Made by a program: the position numbers and the translations under genes. Below are positions 56,640-64,000 of a stretch of 64,000 nt of DNA, piece after piece. Below the pieces are notes generated by a model, which did no database searches, was not told the origin of the DNA, and worked only from the letters and a program-made list of their open reading frames with translations. The stretch is from Diphasiastrum complanatum (taxonomy: Eukaryota; Streptophyta; Lycopodiopsida; Lycopodiales; Lycopodiaceae). The stretch lies in NCBI GenBank assembly GCA_029204225.1, contig CM055097.1, forward strand, positions 29,343,785 to 29,407,784, given 5' to 3'. The stretch's first letter is position 1; the number at the start of each line of letters is the position of its first letter.

Positions 56640-59600
56640 TCAAGCTACGTTCGATGAAAGAGCAATTTTTTTGAGCTCTGCCATGTGGTTCACCAAAAAC
56701 TCTTCCTTCTCTCGAATTCTGTCAGACGTACAGTCACTTTCCTGCATTCAACAGATTAAAATTTACAATCTTATTACCATATTTAAACTTCAGAAGCTAT
56801 GTTGTGAGAAACATTCAGAAGAAACGAAAAGGAAGGCCAACAAACACCTACTTCAAGTGTGGATGTTTGTAACATCGACAAGAGTGCCACAGTTGCAGCC
56901 TGGTACTGCATCAATGTCTTGTGTGCATTATCTGGAATGCTCTTCTGGAAAAACAGGACTACATCAATAAAATTTCCATGAAGAAACTTGCAAACAAAAC
57001 AAGCTTTACAACAGGCTGATGCATAAAACAAATGTCAATTTCAGTGAATAAAATGCTCGTTAGAATTACAAAACTTAAACAATTAAGAATAGAGCCACAG
57101 CTGATCTAGAATTAAGCTATGAAAGCATCACATAAGCAAGACTTAACCCTACAAAGCAGGAAAGATTGAGATTAAGGAGGCTAAAGAGAAAGATCAATAT
57201 CATCAGCTGAATGACAAATGACACAGTTTCCCTACTTATAGCCAAGAGGAAGCCCTAGAAGGAAGCTTCTAGTGGCTAGAGCCCAACTGGGAGGGATAAT
57301 AGTGCGCCCTCCAAGAAGGCCCCCACTCTCCAGTAATATGTCCAAATGGCCTAATAATGAATCATAAGGCCAAAGGCCAACCATGTAGTCTGAATGTCAC
57401 TAATGAATAAAAAAGGGCCCAAGGCCTGCTTATGCATAAAGTAAAGTAACTGTAAATGTAAATGGACGCGGCGAATGTATAGAGCCGAGTCCATAACTCT
57501 CCCCGACACAAAAAAAAGACCCAACTGCCGAAAAGATAACCGGATCAAGTAGCAGCAAGCCCTGGTGCATCAACAGCTAGAGGAACATCTGATGTAGAGG
57601 AATCAACAAGTGCAGCAAGAGCACGAGCCTGATCCGCAAGTAATGGTGTATGATAAAACACATCAATAGGCTCCCATGTAGCCTCCTCAATAGGACGACC
57701 ATCCCACTGGACCAAAAACTGAATCTGCCGGCGGCGTCGACTATGGTATAGACGGACCTGTAATATAGCAGCAGGTAAAAATGGAAATAACTCTGGAGCA
57801 GTAGGAAACTCAGCATCACAAGGAGCGTCATCCTCAATAGCAGCACGTAATAAACTGACATGGAATACATCACAGGCGCGTGTGGAAGCAGGAAGCTGTA
57901 AGCGATATGTAACTGGACTAAGAACCTCCACAATGCGATAAGGCCCATATTAACGTGGTGCAAGCTTCTCAGTAGAAGCATGGCCCTGGACAAAATGATG
58001 ACGTGCAAACCGTAAGCGTAGATAAACCATATCTCCAAGCTGAAACTCAACATGGTGGCGGTGACGATCAACTGAGGTCTGATAACGCTGCTGAACATGC
58101 TGTAAATGAGAACTGGCCCGAGTAATAAGCTCTCGAGCACCTGATAGAAAAGATGCAAGTGTAACAGGTGTATCCTCAAGAGGAAGAGGAATGCCAGGTA
58201 AAAGAGGTGCATAGCCATGAGATAATAAAAATGGAGAGACACCTGTGCTGGTACTAACAGAGCTATTATAGCTATACTCTGCTAAACATAAATGCTGATC
58301 CCAATCCTTCCCTGAAGGAGTAACAAAATGGCGTAAATAATCCTCAAGGATCCTGTTAAGGACCTCAGACTGCCCATCAGAAGTAGAATGATAAGCAGAA
58401 CCCATAAAAAGTTGAACATCCAAAATACGCATAAGCTCTGTCCAGAATATAGATGTAAACTTACTATCCCGATCAGAAAGGATAGTACGAGGAAATCCAT
58501 GCAGGCGAAAAATCTCTGATAGGAACAAACGTGCACACTGCTCTGCTGTGATAGTACTGCGAACTGGGATAAAATGTGCCTGTTTCGAGAACCTGTCAAC
58601 TACCACCATACATGAATCGTGACCACGCTTGGTATGGGGAAGGCCAAGGATAAAGTCCATAGATATATCAGTCCACTGGCGATGAGAAATAGGCCAACTC
58701 TGGAGCAAACCAGCAGATTTAGAACGGGAGTACTTATTACGAAGACAGAAAGGGCAGGTACGAATAAGTACAGCAAGCTCAGATCGAAGAGAGGGCCAAT
58801 AGAAATGGTCTTTGAGACGAGCATAAGACTTTTAAAAACCAAAGTGACCCCCAACAGGAGAGGAATGAGCATCCGACAACAACTGGGAATGGATACCCAA
58901 AGAACTAGGGATACAAAGAGAATCATAATGATAAAGACGATTGTCAATAATGGAGTAAACCTGATGAGGACTAGACGAAACAGGTGGGGCAGAACTATAA
59001 ACATCACGAAAATCAGAACATGTAAGGTATGCTGCAGGTAGAGCATCAAACCATGGAGGAATAGTAGAAACGAGTGTATTTAACAAAGCTGGAAGACGAG
59101 ATAATGCATCAGCAGCAGTGTTAGCACGACCAGGACGATACAATATGGAGAAATTAAAAGACTGTAAAACTGCAACCAACGAAATTGACGATCACTAAGG
59201 TCACGTTGAGACGTAAAGACTGGTGATCAGTAATAATGTCAAATGGGATTCGATACAGATAATGACGCCACTTCTTAAGAGCATAGATAATAGCAAAAAG
59301 CTCTTTCTCATGCACAGAATAACGTTGCTCATAAGAGCGAAGACGACGCGACTCATAAGCAATAATACATTGTGACTGGCGAAGTAAAGCACCCAAACCA
59401 ACATTACTAGCATCAGTCTCAACAAGAAACTTCTGATCAAACTGTGGTAAACACATAACGGCAGCATCAACAACAGCACGACGAAGAGTATCAAACGCTG
59501 TCTGACAATCAGGAGTCCACAAAAAAGTACTAGACTTCTTCAAAAGTGCATGAAGAGGAGCTGCGATAGTGGCAAAATGAGGAACTGGACGACGAAGGTG

Positions 59601-62600
59601 AGTGGCTAACCCAAGAAACATACGAACATGATGAATATCAGTAGGTATAGGCCAATCCTGGATGGCCTGAACCTTATGAGGGTCCAGACGAATGTGACCA
59701 TTACAAATAAGAAAACCAAGAAACTCGATCTCAGAAACAACAAAAGAACATTTAGACAACTTAGCAAATAACTGGTGGTGTACAAGTAACTGAAAGACCG
59801 AGGAAAGATGGGCAACATGCTCAGCAAGAGACTGACTAACAATAAGAATATCATCAAAATAAACCAAGACACAATGACCAAGAAGCGGACGTAAGACGTT
59901 ATTCATCACATTCTGGAACGTAGGAGGGCCATTAGTAGCACCAAAAGGAAGCACACGAAATTCATATAAACCAAGATGAGTACGGAAAGCAGTCTTATGT
60001 TCGTCAGAAGGGTGCATCCTGATTTGGTAATATCCAGAACGAAGGTCTATCTTGGAAAAGATTTTAGAGGTACCGAGCTGGTCAAAGAGGTCATCCATGT
60101 GTGGAATAGGGTACTGATTACGAATAGTCAACTTATTTAAAGCACGGTAATCAATACAAAGGCGTTTGGTACCATCTTTCTTATTAATAAGGAGAACAGG
60201 AGCACCAAAAGGGCTGTGACTAGGAACAATGAGACCCTGATCTAACAAGGCAGTAATATGGAGCTCAAGCTCATCACGCTCAGATCGAGACATACGATAA
60301 GGGGGACGGGAGGGAGGAGCAGAACCAGGACGCAAATCAATATGATGGTTCACGTCACGTAATGGTGGTAGCGTCGTAGGTTCTGAAAAGACAAAAGCAT
60401 ACTGATGTAATAAGTCAGAAATCACCTGAGGAACAGCTGCTGGTGTAGAAACTGGTACTGCCCGCTGAACACATAGTAAGGCAGCACAATGAGCCTTCGG
60501 CAGGCTACGAATAAACTGCTTCCCAGTAATCAACTGGAAGTCTCCCTGAGAATCAATGCCCACAAGTGAGTGTGTAACTGCATCATGTACAAATGTCAAT
60601 GTCTGTTGTGTCAAGTCCAGTGTAACGGCTCCAAGAGATGCAAACCAATCAGCACCAAGGATAAGATCATAACGCTCCATAGGGATAATGTAAAGATCTG
60701 CCTGTCCAGAGAAATCTCCAATGCGGTATGGTAGACGCTGAAACATTTGAGAACTAGGAAAAGAATGAGAACTGGCAACCTCAACTGTGAGAGGCTGGGA
60801 AGCAGGAACAGGTGAAGCACGGATCCGACTAGTGATATAACTGCTAATAAAAGAATGAGTGCTACCAGTATCAACTAAAGCAATATACTCTCGACCTGTA
60901 ATACGCACACTTAACCGAATGGAGCGAGGACCAGGACGCCCTGTCCAAGTAGCATAGGCAAGCTGAGCATGGCAAGTAGCAGGAAGTAAATCAGGGGAAG
61001 GCTCAAAGGATAAGTCAGGCTCATCAGAAATATGAATGTAGATATCGGAATCATCTGGAGTAGTGTCCTCATGGTAAAAAACAGCAGTAGTAGTAGGGAT
61101 AGGCTGGCGGCAATCACGGGCAAGATGGTCAGGACTCTTACAACGAAAGCAAAGATGCTTCTGCTGAAGATCGGCGAACTCTGCAGACGTGTAACGTCGG
61201 ACAAAAGCAGGTCGAGGAGTCGGAGGACGAGGAGGCGAAGGGGCAATGGAGAGAGCTGGAACAGAAGGGGCCGGTGTAGGGGTGAACGTAGCGGTAAAAG
61301 ATGAAGCAGAAGGACGGGGTCGGGAGAAGCGGGAAGGAAGGGTGTCAGAGTACTTATGCTATAAAGTACCGGCAAGAGACATCGCCTCAACAAGTGTGGT
61401 AGGACGGAAGGAAGAAACATCATAACGTAAAGCACCACGAAGCCCAGCAATGTAACGAGAAATAAGCTCAGTGGGCTGTAGATCTATGAAAAGATAAGAA
61501 AGCTCCATAAACTGATCTGTATAAGAAGCAAGATCACTGGTCTGAGTGAGACTACGGAATGTATCACGTTGGCCGTTCATTCCATCTAACCCACCTCCTG
61601 GTTTCTTTCCTCGTCCCCCCCTTCCTGAGCCACACTTTGCTCGAGACTTTCATGATAGGGTACAGCTTGCTACCTATTCCGGTTCCTCCGACGGGAACTT
61701 ATTAGAGAATTGGTTTGCTAAGCTTGACACATATTTTCAGATTTACCCCAAGACTGATCCTCAGAAGATCCAGTTGGCTGCTTTACATTTAGATGGACGT
61801 GCCGCCACGTGGTGGCGAGTTTATAGAGTTGATCCTGATCGGGAAGGGCTCCAGGCTGACTAGCAGAAGAAGATGGAAATCCAAATGGAAAGGGAGTCCC
61901 AAATGTAAGAAAAACAGGAGCTTTACCAGGACCATGAGGCTGTAAAGAATCAATCTGTGATTGCATAGTAGCAAAGCCGGTCATAACTGAATCGAAGCGA
62001 AGAACGAGGCCAGAAAGGGTCTCATCCATGCGACGAAACTGATCGGATAAGGTTTCCTGAGTAGTCTCACTCGGGGTAGGTGAATGTGCCATAATGATAG
62101 TGGAAGGAATAGACGAAAACTTGAGGGAGCGGACCCTTGTCGTCACCCCAAATTAGCCTATTACAACCAATATTATCACAACTGAAAAAAAAAAGGAGAA
62201 GCTGTAAAAAATGCGCTGGACAGCCAGGGATACAATGTGAATTTGAAAGAGTAAACGGAGTCAGAATTCCTGAAAATGTGGTGGAGAATGAGCGCGCGAC
62301 AGCCTTTTGATAAGCTGTAAAAGATGGCTGGAATTGGAGAAAAAAAAAGGCAAAAGTGACAAGTTGGGAGTGATGAGGCAGCGATTTACAGGTTGAAGAA
62401 TTTTAGCTGTTTGGAATAGCAAATGATGTCGGAATTGGGTAGTTTTTGGATGAGGATGGGCGCTGGACAATCAGGGAACTAACTGTGGAAGATGGCTGCA
62501 AACTGGAAAAATATCAGATGAAAGGGATAGGTCGGAAGGCAGGGACAGCGATGGAAAGGAAGAGGAGGAGCGCTGGGCAGCAAAGAAAAGAGGGGACAAA

Positions 62601-63972
62601 ACAGGGGGAACGCTGGGCAAGAAGGAGTGGAAGGAGCAGTGATGGAACAGGGCTGTCAAAACGGTAATGGAGCTGTAGGAACAGCGATGGAGGAGCAAGG
62701 CAAGGCGGCAAAGAAAAAATTCCAGATTGTGCTCAGAAAAGTGCTCTGATACCAAGTTAAGAATAGAGCCACAGCTGATCTAGAATTAAGCTATGAAAGC
62801 ATCACATAAGCAAGACTTAACCCTAGAAAGCAGGAAAGAGAGACATTAAGGAGGCTAAAGAGAAAGATCAATATCATCAGCTGAATGACAAATGACACAG
62901 TTTCCCTACTTATAGCCAAGAGGAAGCCCTAAAAGGAAGCTTCCAGTGGCTAGGGCCCAACTGGGAGGGATAATAGTGCGCCCTCCAAGAAGGCCCCCAC
63001 TCTCCAGTAATATGTCCAAATGGCCTAATAATGAATAATAAGGCCAAAGGCCAACCATATAGTCTGAATGTCACTAATGAATAAAAAAGGGCCCAAGGCC
63101 TGCTTATGCATAAAGTAAAGTAACTATAAATGTAAATGGATGCGGCGAATGTAATGAGCCGAGTCCATAACTGTAACACATAACCAGGATTATTGGTAAG
63201 CTATTACAAAGCAACCTTGTTTGAAAACCTTGGTTAACTACCTTCATGGACATTATATCTCAAAGCCATCTCTCATGAGAGCTAAACAGTTGTAGTTGCA
63301 GTCACCGTGTTCCAATAGTTCCAATCTATGAATCTAAAAGCAGACATATCTGTGCTGAACTTTTTCTATATTCTATTGGAAAGAGCAATGCAAACTCAAA
63401 AAGTAAGTTAAAAAGAGAAACAAAATATAAAGAGCAATTCAAACAAAAGATTTACAAAACTTACAAAATGGTACACAGATACCTTCTGATTACGTCAAGC
63501 AGCTCACAACCTAAGTCTAGAAGCAAACGCAAAATAACATCCATAATATGGACCTCTGTTACAGCAACTTCATGAGCTCATGCACTTTTGGTCAAAGAAC
63601 ACATTGCTGACCAAGGAAAATGACTATCATAGCAGGGACATTCACAGGATAGTGTAAAGATGTTGGACACTCTAGACAAGGGGCTATTAACAAGCAGTGA
63701 CGTTAGTACCTGAAGGAATGCTACTGTGGCAGCTATTGCCCTCCCTGGAATCTGGATAGCCCGGTTATGGACCTGCATTTATTGCATACTCCAACAACTA
63801 AAGATGCAAATTTTGATGTAGGATTGAGGTACTGACAATTACGATGCAAATCGAAAGCAAGATTAAATTATTGTGTCAAGGTGCTCTTGCTTACCGTCAC
63901 AAACAGAAGAGCGACCACCTTAGGCAAGAGTGTAACCGGATCCGCTTCTTTCTCGACTTGCAATGCCAGGTC
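56640..63972 (-). CDS. UFL1: UFL1, UFM1-protein E3 ligase, C-terminal four exons (partial)
   Basis: Exons on the minus strand: 63972-63895 (LALQVEKEADPVTLLPKVVA), 63772-63710 (VHNRAIQIPGRAIAATVAFL), 56944-56852 (HKTLMQYQAATVALLSML) and 56741-56640 (CTSDRIREKEEFLVNHMAEL, stop TGA). All four are in phase 0 (78, 63, 93 and 102 bp) with GT donors and AG acceptors, giving 111 C-terminal residues; the rest lies beyond 64000. UFL1 is the scaffold ligase that, with UFBP1/DDRGK1 at the ER, transfers UFM1 from UFC1 to targets such as ribosomal protein uL24, and supports ER-phagy. The match to plant UFL1 ends is strong. The exons carry no stop or shift, so the gene may still be active despite the 6.8-kb intron holding a retrotransposon. 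Confidence 0.93.
57081..57498 (-). repeat. Chromovirus 3' LTR (418 bp)
   Basis: Plus strand aattaagaatagagcc...gagtccataact. About 97% identical to 62755-63172. Confidence 0.93.
57542..58831 (-). pseudogene. Chromovirus integrase with chromodomain
   Basis: Zinc-finger part CPFCLRNK (about 58757), then core: WTDISMDFILGLPHTKRG and VVVDRFSKQAHFIP (about 58625), HGFPRTILSDRDSKFTSIFW (second Asp) and YHSTSDGQSEVLNRILEDYL (catalytic Glu, about 58380). The GPYRIVE linker follows a stop at 57948. The chromodomain at about 57770-57645 reads VRLYHSRRRRQIQFLVQWDG and IEEATWEP, with the aromatic positions largely kept. In chromoviruses this domain directs integration to marked chromatin. The N-terminal end follows a TAA at 58832. 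One point stop separates the core from the chromodomain. Confidence 0.93.
58832..60908 (-). pseudogene. Chromovirus protease, reverse transcriptase and RNase H
   Basis: Protease ALVDTGSTHSFIS (residues about 10-22 from 60908) and LILGADWF. RT: SPFGAPVLLINKKDGTKRLC, YPIPHMDDLFDQLG, KIDLRSGYYQIRM, then catalytic VYFDDILIVS (about 59865). RNase H: FLVETDASNVGLGALL, SVHEKELFAIIYALKKWRHY and FDIITDHQSLR. Near 59200 the frame slips at least twice; the family pattern (QRDLSDRQFRWLQF) continues in another frame, then SILYRPGRANTAADALSR opens the next frame (59179-58832). Apart from these slips the enzymes look complete, including the RT catalytic Asp pair. Confidence 0.93.
60909..61577 (-). pseudogene. 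Chromovirus gag, C-terminal part
   Basis: Minus strand, same frame as protease: GQRDTFRSLTQTSDLASYTD, ELISRYIAGLRGALRYDV, a stop at about 61361, a Pro/Ser/Thr-rich stretch, and a zinc knuckle CFRCKSPDHLARDC (about 61147-61106). No separation from protease, so gag-pol was one polyprotein. Confidence 0.9.
61580..61862 (+). pseudogene. Inverted middle segment of chromovirus gag
   Basis: This stretch reads as gypsy gag on the plus strand (FPRPPLPEPHFARDFHDRVQ, YSGSSDGNLLENWFAKLDTY and HLDGRAATWWRVYR), while gag on both sides reads on the minus strand. The inserted part is exactly what the flanks lack: the gag core starting with the W....L..YF motif and the L.L.G.A..WW motif. So an internal stretch of about 280 bp has been inverted. 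The flanking frame stays coherent. Confidence 0.9.
61863..62092 (-). pseudogene. Chromovirus gag, N-terminal part
   Basis: ATG at 62092 starts MAHSPTPSETTQETLSDQF. A short coiled-coil-like stretch follows (MDETLSGLVLRFDSVMTGFA), then a Pro/Ser-rich part ending PFGFPSSSAS at the inversion boundary. Confidence 0.85.
62093..62742 (-). other. Chromovirus leader
   Basis: About 650 bp between the primer site and the gag start. Plus strand is strongly purine-rich (ggaaggaagaggaggag). No coding frame supported. Confidence 0.7.
62743..62754 (-). other. Primer-binding site of the chromovirus (initiator Met-tRNA)
   Basis: Minus strand TGGTATCAGAGC, directly next to the 5' LTR. Confidence 0.93.
62755..63172 (-). 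repeat. Chromovirus 5' LTR (418 bp)
   Basis: Plus strand agttaagaatagagcc...gagtccataact. The apparent termini on the minus strand are AGTTA...TAACT rather than TG...CA. Confidence 0.92.
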
Positions 63973-64000
63973 CTATAACATAAAAAGAAGTTCACCTTAG

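Larger units (their letters stand above)
57081..63172 (-). mobile_element. Ty3/gypsy chromovirus in a UFL1 intron
   Basis: Two 418-bp LTRs (57081-57498 and 62755-63172) differ at about 14 positions. Primer site TGGTATCAGAGC adjoins the 5' LTR; a G-rich tract (GTCGGGGAG, minus strand) adjoins the 3' LTR. Gag, protease, RT, RNase H, integrase and a C-terminal chromodomain are all present in order, which with the Met primer suits the Tekay/Del-like group. Defects: inverted gag segment, stops at about 61359, 58832 and 57948, and frame loss near 59200. Same direction as the host gene. I could not find a clean target duplication (taaac against gtaac). Confidence 0.93.
56945..63709 (-). other. UFL1 intron enlarged by a chromovirus
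   Basis: The donor GTACTAACG follows CTTCAG at 63710, and the acceptor TTTTTCCAG precedes 56944. Total 6,765 bp, of which 6,092 bp is the element at 57081-63172. Without it the intron would be about 670 bp. Confidence 0.9.

Noticed and set aside
57577-58242. Long Leu/Tyr-rich minus-strand frames overlapping the integrase (also 58282-58599, 58600-59049, 60611-60874, 60911-61450)
   Set aside because: They are alternative frames of the chromovirus polyprotein; composition is typical of out-of-frame reading and no family signature is seen.
58619-59041. 140-codon plus-strand frame and a similar one at 61032-61304
   Set aside because: Antisense shadows of chromovirus pol and gag coding sequence.
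57076-63177. Target duplication for the chromovirus (taaac / gtaac)
   Set aside because: Only three of five positions agree; not reported as a target duplication.

Overview
This is nuclear DNA of a seed plant. It holds parts of two host genes embedded in old and nested LTR retrotransposons. A large genome, possibly a gymnosperm, is suggested by long introns and by how little of the window is host coding sequence; the taxon is inference, because no marker gene here fixes it. I see no rRNA, tRNA, CRISPR array or bacterial operon.

Host genes, both on the minus strand: (1) a complete two-exon gene for a small OB-fold nucleic-acid-binding protein of the Arabidopsis At4g28440 type (14882-18258), with a 2,963-bp coding intron, a probable 5'UTR intron and two copies of a G-box module upstream; (2) the last four coding exons of UFL1, the UFM1 E3 ligase (56640-63972). 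The penultimate UFL1 intron carries a 6.1-kb chromodomain Ty3/gypsy element with 418-bp LTRs.

Layout: 0.9-11.2 kb is a mosaic of decayed Ty1/copia and Ty3/gypsy pieces. 11.2-19 kb holds microsatellites and the OB-fold gene. 19.3-20.3 kb is a tandem duplication, one unit of which carries a 155-bp hAT-like MITE. 20.6-36.4 kb is a copia pile-up: element G (LTR, gag) is interrupted by element A, whose gag is interrupted by element B (minus strand, 23634-28893, target duplication CTATT). A's polyprotein runs into the coding remains of two more copia elements, C and D, with no LTR between them. 36.6-50.1 kb is a minus-strand copia element (F) whose 3' LTR is split by an 8.0-kb, gag-only element with a tRNA-Asp primer site (37191-45226, target duplication AACCT). 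50.6-51.5 kb is another LTR with a duplicated primer-binding site. 51.9-53.2 kb is an unidentified decayed coding region. 56.6-64 kb is UFL1 plus the chromovirus.

The most unusual signal is that two unrelated retroelements, copia B and the chromovirus, each carry a short internal inversion confined to gag, while the remainder of the element keeps its original direction. All retroelement reading frames seen are disrupted, so present movement of any copy would need proteins supplied by other copies.
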